A DNA stretch of 64,000 nucleotides, from the NCBI RefSeq assembly GCF_040273735.1, contig NZ_JBELZM010000001.1:310001-374000 (forward strand), read 5' to 3'. The position numbers were made by a program, and so were the translations under genes. Below are positions 24,936-33,762 of this stretch, piece by piece; the first letter of the stretch is position 1, and the number at the start of each line of letters is the position of its first letter. The stretch comes from Solibacillus sp040273735. Its GTDB lineage: Bacteria; Bacillota; Bacilli; Bacillales_A; Planococcaceae. The notes below the pieces were generated by a model that saw only the letters and a list, made by a program, of their open reading frames with translations, ran no database searches and was not told the DNA's origin.

Positions 24936-25143
24936 GTTCCACATTACGATGAAAAGGTTCTAGTTTCGGGCAGGAAAGTTCTACTTTCGCCATTAAATTT
25001 TCTACATTTCCCGGTGAATTGACGAATAAAGTAAGCGCGTTCTACATTTCATTCGTATTGTTCCACATTACGATGAAAAGGTTCTACTTTCGGGCATAAA
25101 TGTTCTACTTTCACCACTAAACTTTCTCCATTCCCCAACAACG
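24936..25143. repeat. Array of nine 21-bp tandem repeat units
   Basis: Units share a GTTCYACWTTC-like head and a variable tail often ending in AAAT, AAAG or AAAC. Four units lie at 24936-25019 and five at 25039-25143, separated by 19 bp. Units 1-4 and 6-9 match in order (unit 1 equals unit 6), giving a 124-bp higher-order repeat beginning at 24930 and 25054. The whole 24912-25250 gap holds only this array. On the minus strand one frame reads heptapeptides such as KVEPFHR without a clear gene start. Confidence 0.85.
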
Positions 25144-25250
25144 AGGCGAATAAATTCTCCCACCTGAGAATAACATTATTCTTGATTATAGTGAATGTTC
25201 TGCTACCATTTAGTAAGGGAATATTTAACAGAAGTAAGAAGGTGAATATA

Positions 25251-26414
25251 TTGAATAATTTAAATAAATTTTTACTGGGTCTTTGGGCGATTTCTCTCGC
25301 TTTATTATTTATTGTCATTGTGACCGTCGATCAGAATCAGCCAATTTTGGTTGCAGAAGGTCAAATGAATATTGAAGAGCCCGACCCCTCACAGATAAAG
25401 ATAGAGAAAGATATAAATGAAAAAAACAAACCTATTAGTGAAACAAAGCTACAGGTCACTAAAGAATCGATTCGTCTTGCAATGACGGGGGATATTTTGC
25501 TGCATTTAAGACTAGCGAAATATGATGATTATACTTCATCTTTTTCTGCGGTGATGCCTAAGATGCAAAGCTATGATTTTCTGATTGCCAATCAGGAATC
25601 TCCACCTGTCGGCAACGAATATCCATTAAGCGGCTATCCACTTTTTTCGAGTCCACCCCATATTATTCGGGATCTTCAGCATGCAGGAGTTGATTTGGTG
25701 ACGATTGCCAATAATCATATAGTTGATCAAGGAGAAAATGGTATGCGAACGGTCTTTAACAATCTGGAAGACTATCACATGCCATATGTGGGAGCTTTCA
25801 AAAATGAAGAGGACAAATCTGCACAACGCATCATGGAAATCGGGTCGATAAAAATTGGTCTGCTTGCCTATACTTATGGGACGAATGGACTTTATTTACC
25901 TAAGGAATCATCCTTTCTTATTAATTATATCGATGAATCGAAAATAAAAGCGGATGTGGAGGTATTAAAACAATCGGTCGATGTAGTAGCAGTATCGATG
26001 CATTGGGGATCTGAATATGTTTATGAAGCGAATGATAATCAAAAATATTATGCCAATATACTAAATGAAGCGGGAGCCGATATCATTTTTGGGACCCATC
26101 CGCATGTACTGCAGCCATATGAAAAGCTGATTAATCAACAGGGACAGGAGACGCATGTTTTTTATTCGCTCGGTAATTTCTTTTCGACAATTATAACGGT
26201 ACCAAACACGATGATTGGCGGAATCGCGAGCCTTGATATTACAAAGGAAGGTGACCGGATTTCTATAGATGAACCAGAGCTTTATGCCACTTCTGTATTA
26301 AAAGATGCTGACGGAATTTATCGCGTCTATCCATTAAAGGATGTGGAACAGCGCTCTGTAAAAAATCTGCAATGGGTAAAGAAAATCATGGGACAACATG
26401 TAACCGTTTATTAA
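25251..26414 (+). CDS. CapA-family metallophosphatase-like membrane protein
   Basis: The 387-residue protein has an N-terminal signal anchor (FLLGLWAISLALLFIVIVTV) and an extracytoplasmic domain of the CapA/PgsA type, a calcineurin-like phosphoesterase fold. Motifs are MTGDILLH, ANQESP, ANNHIVDQG, SMHWGSEY, GTHPHVLQP and YSLGNFF. CapA proteins take part in poly-gamma-glutamate export, but no capB or capC lies here, and stand-alone members are common with unknown function. TTG at 25251 is preferred because AGAAGGTGA precedes it; an upstream TTG at 25182 has no such site. It sits between era and recO, an insertion relative to B. subtilis. Confidence 0.8.
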   Translation: MNNLNKFLLGLWAISLALLFIVIVTVDQNQPILVAEGQMNIEEPDPSQIKIEKDINEKNKPISETKLQVTKESIRLAMTGDILLHLRLAKYDDYTSSFSAVMPKMQSYDFLIANQESPPVGNEYPLSGYPLFSSPPHIIRDLQHAGVDLVTIANNHIVDQGENGMRTVFNNLEDYHMPYVGAFKNEEDKSAQRIMEIGSIKIGLLAYTYGTNGLYLPKESSFLINYIDESKIKADVEVLKQSVDVVAVSMHWGSEYVYEANDNQKYYANILNEAGADIIFGTHPHVLQPYEKLINQQGQETHVFYSLGNFFSTIITVPNTMIGGIASLDITKEGDRISIDEPELYATSVLKDADGIYRVYPLKDVEQRSVKNLQWVKKIMGQHVTVY

Positions 26415-26475
26415 ACTTTTCTAGCAATAGTGAGGTATAATAGAGTTACAAAAGAAATAGAAGGATGTGCAACAG

Positions 26476-27249
26476 ATGCTACATAAATGGGAAGGCATCG
26501 TTTTAAAGGCGCGTGCTTATGGTGAATCCAATAAAATCGTGACACTTATGACACGTGAAGCTGGTAAAGTCGCGTGTATGGCACGTGGAGCGAAAAAACC
26601 GACGAGTCGTTTAGCAGGTGTAACACAAACATTTATGCATGGCTCGTTTTTAGTTCAGCGAACATCAGGCATGGGGACCTTGCAGCAAGGGGAACATTTC
26701 AATTCGATGCGTCATATTCAAACAGATATTATGGCGACAGCCTATGCAAGCTACATCGTGGAAATTGTAGATCGCCTCGTTGAAGAAGGCAGACCGGAAC
26801 CTTATGCTTTTGATATATTAATTCAGGCATTGAATGCAATTGAAGAAGGGTATGATCCTGAAGCAATTACATTGTTTGTTGATTGGAAAATGCTCCCGTT
26901 TGCAGGTATCCAGCCGATTTTGCATGCATGTGCAGGGTGTGGGGCTGTTGATGGGGAATTTGCATTTTCATTTACACAAGGCGGATTTATATGTCATCGA
27001 TGCTTCCATTTGGACCCGTATATTATTCGGTTGTCACCAACGCAGCTCAAGCTGATCCGTATGTTTTATACGGTGCCGATTGAGCAAGTCGGCAAGTTGG
27101 AATTAAAGCCGCAAACAAAGCAGTTTATAAAAAAAATTGTGACGACAATTTATGAAGAGCAAACAGGAATCCGTCTGAAATCACGCAATTTCATCGAACA
27201 ACTGGAACGCACACCGTTACTGCAGCGTGAAAAGAAAGAAGAAGAATAA
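26476..27249 (+). CDS. recO: DNA repair protein RecO
   Basis: RecO loads RecA onto SSB-coated DNA together with RecR and anneals strands in gap repair. The 257-residue protein has the N-terminal OB fold (WEGIVLKARAYGESNKIV), a helical core, and a zinc finger of CAGCG plus CHRC. ATG at 26476 lies 8 nt after AAGGATG; the GTG at 26467 is part of that site. A TATAAT at 26436 suggests its own promoter. A hairpin follows the gene. Confidence 0.93.
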   Translation: MLHKWEGIVLKARAYGESNKIVTLMTREAGKVACMARGAKKPTSRLAGVTQTFMHGSFLVQRTSGMGTLQQGEHFNSMRHIQTDIMATAYASYIVEIVDRLVEEGRPEPYAFDILIQALNAIEEGYDPEAITLFVDWKMLPFAGIQPILHACAGCGAVDGEFAFSFTQGGFICHRCFHLDPYIIRLSPTQLKLIRMFYTVPIEQVGKLELKPQTKQFIKKIVTTIYEEQTGIRLKSRNFIEQLERTPLLQREKKEEE

Positions 27250-27267
27250 AATTATTGCCTAGGAAAT

Positions 27268-27308
27268 AAAGCGAGTTGAAAGTGCGTAGAATCGCGCAGA
27301 CTCGCTTT
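27268..27308 (+). terminator. Probable terminator of recO
   Basis: 9-bp stem AAAGCGAGT / ACTCGCTTT around a 23-nt loop that can itself fold (GCG/CGC). The tail TTTCTTCT is only moderately T-rich. Confidence 0.55.
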
Positions 27309-27329
27309 CTTCTATTGAGGAGGGAAATA

Positions 27330-28127
27330 ATGCGTCAATATGAAAATAAGCAACTAACCGTTTTTCAAAGTGTTTTGTATCAAACGACATCAGCGGTAAT
27401 CAAAACAAAGCAGGCATTAATCGTAACCGATCCTAACTGGCTGCCGAACGAAATTGCCGAAATAAAAGCCTTTATCGAGTCGATTATTGAAGATCGGAAA
27501 TTATATATTATTTATACACATAGTGATTATGATCATATTATTGCAGCAGGTGCTTTTCCGAATGCGACAACAATTGCCAGTGAAGCTTTTGTTAAACGAA
27601 TAAATAAAGAAGAAATATTGGAGCAAATCCGTCAGTTTGATGCTCAGTACTATATTGAAAGAGATTATCCTATTATTTATCCTCACATTGATATCGTTAT
27701 AAAAGAAGATGGCCAAGCAATTGAGCTGCAGGATATAACGTGTAGCTTTTACTTATCGCCAGGGCATACGGCAGACGGATTATTTACAGTGGTGGAGCCG
27801 AACGGAATTTTGTTGGCTGGGGATTATTTATCGGATGTCGAGTTTCCTTTTATCGAGGATTACGATGCTTATTTAGCAACACTCCAAAAGGTGCAAACAA
27901 TTATATCTGATAAAAAAGTTGAAGTTGTCGTGCCAGGACATGGGACAACGACCAATAATCGAGATGAAATTCAGAAACGAATTGACGGATCGTTATTATA
28001 TTTAAATAATTTATCGGATGGTAGTATTGATGAAACAAAACTGCAAAAGCTTTATCCGTTTTATAAGGGTTTACAAGAAATGCACGAATTAAATAAAAAA
28101 GCTGTAAACAAAAGCCAAAGAATTTAA
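27330..28127 (+). CDS. MBL-fold (metallo-beta-lactamase superfamily) hydrolase
   Basis: The 265-residue cytoplasmic protein has the superfamily metal motifs THSDYDH, SPGHT, AGDYLSD and VPGHGT. In the first motif the second histidine of HxHxDH is replaced by Asp (HSDYDH), which may alter the metal site. Substrate is unknown; the fold serves thioesterases, lactonases and nucleases. GAGGAGGGA precedes ATG at 27330. It forms a single-gene unit between recO and a bidirectional terminator. Confidence 0.75.
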   Translation: MRQYENKQLTVFQSVLYQTTSAVIKTKQALIVTDPNWLPNEIAEIKAFIESIIEDRKLYIIYTHSDYDHIIAAGAFPNATTIASEAFVKRINKEEILEQIRQFDAQYYIERDYPIIYPHIDIVIKEDGQAIELQDITCSFYLSPGHTADGLFTVVEPNGILLAGDYLSDVEFPFIEDYDAYLATLQKVQTIISDKKVEVVVPGHGTTTNNRDEIQKRIDGSLLYLNNLSDGSIDETKLQKLYPFYKGLQEMHELNKKAVNKSQRI

Positions 28128-28157
28128 GTGATCATACTTAAATCTTTGGCTATTTTT
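28113..28157. terminator. Bidirectional terminator between convergent genes
   Basis: A 16-bp stem with one bulge (28113-28129 with 28136-28151, AGCCAAAGA...), 6-nt loop, T-rich on the plus side (TATTTTTG). It also serves the convergent EcsC-like gene. The left arm overlaps the end of the MBL-fold gene. Confidence 0.8.
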
Positions 28158-28165
28158 GTGCAAAT

Positions 28166-28972
28166 CTAGCTGTTTGCCAGTCCATTTATCCGTTCCAGTA
28201 CTCTTCGCTTGCGATATAGCATCATGCCTGCCTCGGCAATATCTTCAATCATCGACTTATTAATAAAGGCACCGAAAATCATTCCTGCAACAGGAATCAT
28301 TTGAAAGAGCTTTTTCATACCGAAGTTATCCCGGTACGTAAAGAAGACTTCCTGCCAACCCTGTAACTGAGAAACCATATTTTCTGCAGCGTTCGGTTTT
28401 TCATAATGTTGTGCCAGTTCATTTAATATCGCTTCTTTGCCAACAACATCGGAAGACGCAAATTGCAGACATTTCACGATGAAAATACGCTCGGCTTTTT
28501 CATTTGGATCATAGCCATGGATCATCGCGATTTCCTGCAATGTTTTTAGTGCAATCCCAAGAATGACGGGGATATCGAGTGCCAATGTAAACACTCCTCC
28601 AAAGCCGGTAGATGCTCCTTGTACCGTTGCAACCTTTGCACGGTTTTTCTGCAGTTTTTCACTCAGTTCCACCATATCTTCAATTGGCATTTGTCCAATA
28701 TCCTCCAATGTGGAAACCGAATGCAGTGTATGTTTTTGAATATGACGCATCATCGATTTTTCGTTTACTAAATATTTTCCGCCCGTTTGGACATAGCTCA
28801 CCAGCTCGTCGATCAAGACGGAAATTTTCTCCTGAATGAATTTCGGTGTTAATTTATCGAGTATTTTAAAAGGGATACGGCCAATTTTCTCCCAAAACCA
28901 TAAACCGCTTTGATCTTTTTCCCATAGTTGGATTGCTAATAAGTGATTTTCTAGCTGCTGTTGAGTTTCCAT
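28166..28972 (-). CDS. EcsC-family protein
   Basis: The 268-residue protein resembles the EcsC family, whose molecular role is unknown although B. subtilis ecsC is linked to the EcsAB transporter. Features seen are an N-terminal amphipathic region, Gly- and Ala-rich hydrophobic segments near residues 115-140 (TGFGGVFTLALDIPVILGIA), and a second short one near 225 (MIPVAGMIFGAFI). ATG at 28972 lies 7 nt after GGGAGG; an upstream TTG overlaps that site. It is on the minus strand with 29037-29501, possibly co-transcribed. Confidence 0.7.
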   Translation of the reverse strand: METQQQLENHLLAIQLWEKDQSGLWFWEKIGRIPFKILDKLTPKFIQEKISVLIDELVSYVQTGGKYLVNEKSMMRHIQKHTLHSVSTLEDIGQMPIEDMVELSEKLQKNRAKVATVQGASTGFGGVFTLALDIPVILGIALKTLQEIAMIHGYDPNEKAERIFIVKCLQFASSDVVGKEAILNELAQHYEKPNAAENMVSQLQGWQEVFFTYRDNFGMKKLFQMIPVAGMIFGAFINKSMIEDIAEAGMMLYRKRRVLERINGLANS

Positions 28973-29036
28973 GAATCGCCCTCCCAATGGACATGTTCCT
29001 TATTTTACGTTCCATAATGAAAAAGGTTTCAGTGAG

Positions 29037-29501
29037 TCACTCGAATTGTGTCAACAATGGGATGATATCTTCTTTTAACCGTTCATAAAATTCTTCTTCA
29101 AGCTTTAGGTATTGATGATGGTGTATGTGTTCAAAAAGAGTGAACATATTCTCGATCTTTTCTTTGGAAAAGCGGAAGTGATGATTAAAATGGTCGCGCT
29201 TATTATTGTCGCTTAAATGCATATAGCCCCGGATGATTGTAAACAATTGATTGTATTTTTTATTTGCCAGTTTATAAGCATCGCGGCTTAAACGACCAAG
29301 TGCATTGCTCGGATCGTCAAACTTTCTGTAGAATAACTGCGCTTCACGATAAGTTTCAAGTTTCATGTTCGCCGTGTAGAGGATGTGGTGCTGTGTGCGG
29401 TGTTCAGGGCATTCAAAGTGGAGTATTGCTTTTACGAGATGTGAAATTTTATCAAACGTCTCTAAAGGTAGGTCGGTTTTGTCCTTTAACTGAAAAAACA
29501 T
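29037..29501 (-). CDS. Hypothetical helical protein
   Basis: I do not recognise this 154-residue protein. It is predicted to be almost wholly alpha-helical and soluble, with a His-rich stretch (HFNHHFRFSKEKI, then HIHHHQYLKLEEEFYERL). GGAGGGG lies 7 nt before the ATG, so it is a real gene. The minus-strand EcsC-like gene follows with 64 nt between them. The His cluster could bind metal or be chance. Confidence 0.6.
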   Translation of the reverse strand: MFFQLKDKTDLPLETFDKISHLVKAILHFECPEHRTQHHILYTANMKLETYREAQLFYRKFDDPSNALGRLSRDAYKLANKKYNQLFTIIRGYMHLSDNNKRDHFNHHFRFSKEKIENMFTLFEHIHHHQYLKLEEEFYERLKEDIIPLLTQFE

Positions 29502-29663
29502 AAAATCCCCTCCAACTATTGCTTTTTTAGATTATAACCGGTTTTTACATAAAATGTCTAAATGTTAAATAAATAACAAATGGATTATGAGTCTTCTTAT
29601 GAATGCTAAATTCTCGATAACGCAAAATTTTTCTGTAAAAAACAATGATATTGTACAAAAGTT

Positions 29664-29693
29664 TTGACAATTCAGAAAAATTTACTTTATAAT
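29664..29693 (+). promoter_or_regulatory. Sigma-A promoter of the acyl-CoA catabolic operon
   Basis: Perfect TTGACA at 29664-29669, 18-bp spacer, perfect TATAAT at 29688-29693, 49 nt before the first ATG. TTGTACAAA just upstream and a partial TGAATG/ATTC inverted repeat near 29600 are possible operator fragments. Confidence 0.8.
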
Positions 29694-29742
29694 ATCGTTA
29701 TTAGAAAGTTGTTACACAATATGCGTAATTGGAGGTAAAGTT

Positions 29743-30885
29743 ATGAATCTACCGAATATACAATTTACAGAAGAACAGAAGCAATTTAGACAGGAAGTCC
29801 GTAGTTTTTTAAAACAACATATTGAAAAGGGGACATTTGAAACACGGTGTGACTCATGGCTAAGTGGTTCTGATCCTTCTTTTTCTAAACTGGTGGCAGA
29901 GCAAGGTTGGATCGGAATGACATGGCCGAAGCAATATGGCGGCAGTGAGCGAAGTACAATTGATCGCTATATTTTAACGGAAGAATTTTTGGCATTTGGT
30001 GCGCCGGTAGCTGCACACTGGTTTGCGGATCGTCAGACAGGACCATTGCTATTACGTTTTGGTACGGAATATCAGAAGGAATTTTTCTTGCCGAAAATTG
30101 TGAAAGGAGAATGCTTTTTCGCTATTGGGCTAAGTGAGCCGAACAGTGGTTCTGATTTGGCGTCTGTTGCAACACGTGCGGAAAAAGTGGATGGCGGCTG
30201 GATTGTAAATGGTGCAAAAACCTGGTCCAGTAATGCCCATGATGCACATTACATGGTGACGCTCATCCGTACAGAACCATTAGGAGAAAAAAAGCATGAA
30301 GGTCTTTCACAATTCATTATCGATTTAAAAGGTGAAGGTGTGACAATTGCACCAATTCGTTATTTAACTGGTGAACCGCATTTTAACGATGTCTACCTGG
30401 ATAATGTATTTGTTCCGGATGAGATGGTAGTGGGGACGCTAGGTAACGGGTGGAAGCAAGGTTTGGCAGAGCTTGCATTTGAACGCAGCGGTCCTGAGCG
30501 AATTTTAAGTACATTTCCTCTACTAAATGAGGTAATTGAACAATTGAAGATTAAGAGAGATCTAATTGGTCTGGAAGAAGCGACGAAGCTCGTAGCAGAA
30601 CTATGGTCATTACGCAACTTATCGATCGGGGTTGCAAAAGTATTGGAAGAAGGCGGAGAAGTTGCCATACCGGCAGCACTTGTAAAAAGTATCGGCACAA
30701 AGTTCGAACAGAAAATTCCTGAGATCATCCGTCTGTTGCTAGATGTTTATCCACACTTGCAAAGCAGCAATAGGGTTGAGCGATATTTGGCTGAATCTAT
30801 TTTACATGCACCTGGCTTTACAATACGTGGTGGTACATCAGAAGTTATGTATGGAATTTTAGCGAAGGGGGTTATTGCACAATGA
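29743..30885 (+). CDS. Acyl-CoA dehydrogenase, first subunit of a probable heteromeric pair
   Basis: The 380-residue ACAD flavoprotein oxidises an acyl-CoA at C2-C3. It has the substrate/FAD motif FAIGLSEPNSGSDLAS and the C-terminal GGTSEVMYGIL. It lacks the usual KxRxQFG motif in the C-terminal helical domain, and the Glu that precedes GTS in typical members is Gly here (RGGTSEV). A Glu in LAFERSGPERI could be the catalytic base, as in FadE-like enzymes. The next gene, overlapping by 4 nt, supplies the missing QFG motif. The pair therefore probably forms an alpha-beta dehydrogenase. Substrate unknown. Confidence 0.8.
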   Translation: MNLPNIQFTEEQKQFRQEVRSFLKQHIEKGTFETRCDSWLSGSDPSFSKLVAEQGWIGMTWPKQYGGSERSTIDRYILTEEFLAFGAPVAAHWFADRQTGPLLLRFGTEYQKEFFLPKIVKGECFFAIGLSEPNSGSDLASVATRAEKVDGGWIVNGAKTWSSNAHDAHYMVTLIRTEPLGEKKHEGLSQFIIDLKGEGVTIAPIRYLTGEPHFNDVYLDNVFVPDEMVVGTLGNGWKQGLAELAFERSGPERILSTFPLLNEVIEQLKIKRDLIGLEEATKLVAELWSLRNLSIGVAKVLEEGGEVAIPAALVKSIGTKFEQKIPEIIRLLLDVYPHLQSSNRVERYLAESILHAPGFTIRGGTSEVMYGILAKGVIAQ

Positions 30886-31934
30886 GCGAAGTTAAAGAAA
30901 TGGTCGTTGAAGTAGTTGAAAAAATATTTAAGGATAAAGTTGAAAAAGAAACGGTCGATCTTTTGGAAGAAAATAAGTGGGCTGAAGATGTTTGGCAGCT
31001 GCTGCTTGAAAATGAACTGCATCATGTAGCGGTAAGCGAAGATGATGGTGGGGCCGGTGGGGATGTTGAAGATTTATTTGCACTGTATTTCCTTGTAGGA
31101 AAATATGCGGCACCTGTCCCGTTTATTGAACATACGTTAGCCAATTTTTTCTTACAGCAAGTGGACTTGAAAGGATTTGGGCAGTTAACTACGTACAGCA
31201 TTACAAACCCGCTGCAGTTAAAGGATAATGCTTTAAGCGGTACTTTAAAGCATGTCGGGTGGGCACAGTATGCGGAAAAAATTGTGACGGTTGCCCAGGA
31301 AGGTTCACAGCATTTTATCGTTGTTGCCGATTTAAAGGATGCACTGCTGAAAAATAGCACAAACTTGGCAGCCGAACCACGTTCAGAAGTTGTATTCGAA
31401 AATTTGAAAGCGCTTAACAAACTGCCGATAACCGCAAATCAATATGACGCATTTAAAAAGTTTGTTACAGCGGCATCTGTCAGCAAAATGAGCGGAGCCC
31501 TAACAACGGCATTCCAGCTAAGTATTCAATTTAGTAAAGAACGGGAACAGTTCGGTCGACCAATTCACCGATTCCAACTTGTACAGCAGCATTTGGCGAA
31601 TATGGCAGGAGAACAGACGCTTATGACAGTGGCCGTCAATAATATCCTAACATTATTAGCTGATGGGCGAGAAGAAAACGAAGTAGCTTATGCGCGTTTG
31701 AGGATGGAGGATGCGAGTCGTACAGTGGCAACTTCTGCTCATCAGGTACATGCCGCGATCGGTGTGACACATGAACATCGCCTTCATCATTATACCCGCC
31801 GCTTATGGGCTTGGCGTGACGAGGAATTTACCGCACGTTACTGGAAAAAACAGTTGGCACAGCAACTGCTGGAAACAAAACTCGACTTGTGGGAAAGCAT
31901 TACAGATCAAGTAGAAACGCATGTACATGCATAA
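30882..31934 (+). CDS. Acyl-CoA dehydrogenase, second subunit of a probable heteromeric pair
   Basis: The 350-residue ACAD-fold protein has the FAD-binding motif KEREQFGRPIHRFQ and the following helices, but no recognisable SEP-SGSD substrate motif and no C-terminal EGTSE motif. It is therefore unlikely to be active alone. Its ATG overlaps the stop of the first ACAD gene (ATGA), implying coupled translation and a stoichiometric complex. Such complementary pairs are known in steroid side-chain degradation; here the substrate is not known. Confidence 0.75.
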   Translation: MSEVKEMVVEVVEKIFKDKVEKETVDLLEENKWAEDVWQLLLENELHHVAVSEDDGGAGGDVEDLFALYFLVGKYAAPVPFIEHTLANFFLQQVDLKGFGQLTTYSITNPLQLKDNALSGTLKHVGWAQYAEKIVTVAQEGSQHFIVVADLKDALLKNSTNLAAEPRSEVVFENLKALNKLPITANQYDAFKKFVTAASVSKMSGALTTAFQLSIQFSKEREQFGRPIHRFQLVQQHLANMAGEQTLMTVAVNNILTLLADGREENEVAYARLRMEDASRTVATSAHQVHAAIGVTHEHRLHHYTRRLWAWRDEEFTARYWKKQLAQQLLETKLDLWESITDQVETHVHA

Positions 31935-31946
31935 GGAGGAAAATTA

Positions 31947-32753
31947 ATGACGGATTTATTATTTGAAGTGAAGAATCATATTGCAACAATTACACTGAAT
32001 CGTCCTGAAAGTTTAAATGCATTTAGCGAAGAAATGATCCTTTCTTGGATCAAAGCATTAGAGGAAGTGCGAGACAATGATGACATTCGGGCCGTTATTT
32101 TAAAAGGGAACGGTAAAGCATTTTGCGCAGGCGGTGATATAAAAGCGATGGTGGCAGGACAGGGCTTTTACCATAGTGAAGAAGATATTACTTCAACAGC
32201 ACTGGCCCGCAAAAATTCTTTATGGAAAAAAGTGCAGCGCGTACCTTTATTGCTTGAAGAAATAGATAAGCCGGTCATTGCGCAGATGCACGGCTTTGCA
32301 ATGGGTGCAGGACTTGATATGGCATTGATGTGCGATATCCGTATTGCTGCACAATCTGCAAAATTCTCAGAAAGTTATATTAATGTAGGGATTGTTCCTG
32401 GTGATGGCGGCGCTTACTTTTTACCTCGCCTTGTCGGCATCGATAAGGCACTTGATATGCTGTGGACTGCGCGTGTCCTAACGGCAGAGGAAGCGAAAGA
32501 AGCGCGTCTTATTACATTTATTGTAAATGATGAGGAACTGGAAAGCTTTACACAAAGTTATGCAGAAAAATTGGCGAATGGGCCAATTGAAACGATTAAA
32601 ATTATAAAACGGGCTGTTTATCAAAGCCAATCAATGAGCTTGCGTTCATCACTTGACTATATTTCATCAAAAATGGGCTTAGTAACAGAATTGCCATCAT
32701 ACGAAGAAGGGGTCAAAGCAATAGTGGAAAAACGAAAAGCCGTTTTCAAATAA
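31947..32753 (+). CDS. Enoyl-CoA hydratase/isomerase family protein
   Basis: The 268-residue crotonase-fold enzyme is expected to hydrate or isomerise the enoyl-CoA made by the preceding dehydrogenase. Oxyanion-hole segments are FCAGGDIKAM and GFAMGAGLDMALMCDIR. The catalytic-loop region SYINVGIVPGDGGAYFLPR keeps the usual Gly-Gly. AAGGAGGAAAATTA precedes the ATG, 12 nt after the previous gene. Confidence 0.85.
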   Translation: MTDLLFEVKNHIATITLNRPESLNAFSEEMILSWIKALEEVRDNDDIRAVILKGNGKAFCAGGDIKAMVAGQGFYHSEEDITSTALARKNSLWKKVQRVPLLLEEIDKPVIAQMHGFAMGAGLDMALMCDIRIAAQSAKFSESYINVGIVPGDGGAYFLPRLVGIDKALDMLWTARVLTAEEAKEARLITFIVNDEELESFTQSYAEKLANGPIETIKIIKRAVYQSQSMSLRSSLDYISSKMGLVTELPSYEEGVKAIVEKRKAVFK

Positions 32754-32777
32754 TACATGAGCAAATGGGGGACGCGG

Positions 32778-33737
32778 ATGAAGAAAATATTTCTCGCAAT
32801 AGTTTCAATCGCTGCTATGTTACTAGTAGGTTGTCAAAGTAATGTTGAGCGTTATGGGGAGCCGCTTATTTTTACAACAGGTACAACAACAGGTGTTTTC
32901 TATTCACTTGGAGCTGGAATTTCGACAATGTGGACAAATGAACTGGAAAAGCGTGTCGCTTCACAGGCATCGAATGGAAGTATAGAAAACTTGAATTTAA
33001 TGCGTAAAGGTGAAGCGAATATTTCATTTACGACGGTGAATATTGCCTATGAAGCTTACAACGGTGTTGGAAGCTTCGAAGGTAAGCAATATGAAGACGT
33101 TCGAATATTAGGAAACCTATATCCAAATATTAGTCATATTATTGTGAAAGATGATGAGAAGTACAATTCGATTGAAGATCTAAAAGGAACAAGCTTCGTA
33201 TTCGGAGCTGCGGGAAGTGCGACTGAGGTAGAATCCCGCCTTGTCCTTGAAGCACATGGTATTGGAGAAAATGATATTAAAGCAAACTATGTCGGCTTCA
33301 CTGAAGCGACAGATTTAATGCGAAATGGTCAAGTGGAAGGTGTCAATATTTATACAGGTGTACCGGCAGCCGCTGCGACAGAGCTGATTTCAACGGTAGA
33401 CTCAAAAGTATTAAGCTTTTCTGACAGCGCCATTGCCCAGTTAGTAGAGGAATATCCTTGGAATTTTGCTTATACGATCGAGCCAAACACTTATGATAAA
33501 CAGCCGGAAGCGATTCAAACTGTCGGTCAGTACAGCACGATTGTAATTGACGAAAGTGTTAATGAAGAAACCGTCTATCAGTTAACGAAAGAGCTGTGGG
33601 AAAACTTGAGCTCACTGCAGAAATCATACAGTATTGTAAAGCAGTTCAGTCCGGAAAGTGCGGTTGCGGGAACGGCGGATATACCGTTGCATCCTGGATC
33701 GGAGCGCTACTATCGTGAAATTGGTGTGATCGATTAA
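32778..33737 (+). CDS. TAXI-family TRAP transporter solute-binding lipoprotein
   Basis: The 319-residue protein has a signal peptide with lipobox LVGC and the TAXI hallmark region FTTGTTTGVFYSLGAGIS, followed by IENLNLMRKGEANISFTTV. It binds the substrate outside the membrane and hands it to the fused permease encoded next. ATG at 32778 follows GGGGGACG; the ATG at 32757 has no ribosome binding site. TAXI proteins often bind glutamate or other carboxylates; the ligand here is unknown. Confidence 0.9.
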   Translation: MKKIFLAIVSIAAMLLVGCQSNVERYGEPLIFTTGTTTGVFYSLGAGISTMWTNELEKRVASQASNGSIENLNLMRKGEANISFTTVNIAYEAYNGVGSFEGKQYEDVRILGNLYPNISHIIVKDDEKYNSIEDLKGTSFVFGAAGSATEVESRLVLEAHGIGENDIKANYVGFTEATDLMRNGQVEGVNIYTGVPAAAATELISTVDSKVLSFSDSAIAQLVEEYPWNFAYTIEPNTYDKQPEAIQTVGQYSTIVIDESVNEETVYQLTKELWENLSSLQKSYSIVKQFSPESAVAGTADIPLHPGSERYYREIGVID

Positions 33738-33762
33738 AAGTAAAGTACAAGGAGGGGACGGT

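Noticed and set aside
24936..25143. CRISPR array
   Set aside because: Units are 21 bp with no distinct spacers of constant length and no cas genes nearby; it is a plain tandem repeat.
25049..25318. Minus-strand 89-codon frame over the 21-bp repeats
   Set aside because: It runs antisense into the start of the CapA-like gene, lacks a ribosome binding site, and its repeats follow from the DNA repeat period; kept only as a comment.
25251..26414. Poly-gamma-glutamate capsule operon
   Set aside because: Only a CapA-like protein occurs; capB/capC homologues are absent, so no capsule function is claimed.
29590..29620. FadR-type operator upstream of the acyl-CoA operon
   Set aside because: TGAATG with a distant ATTC half-site is too weak a match to the TGAATGAMTANTCATTCA consensus.
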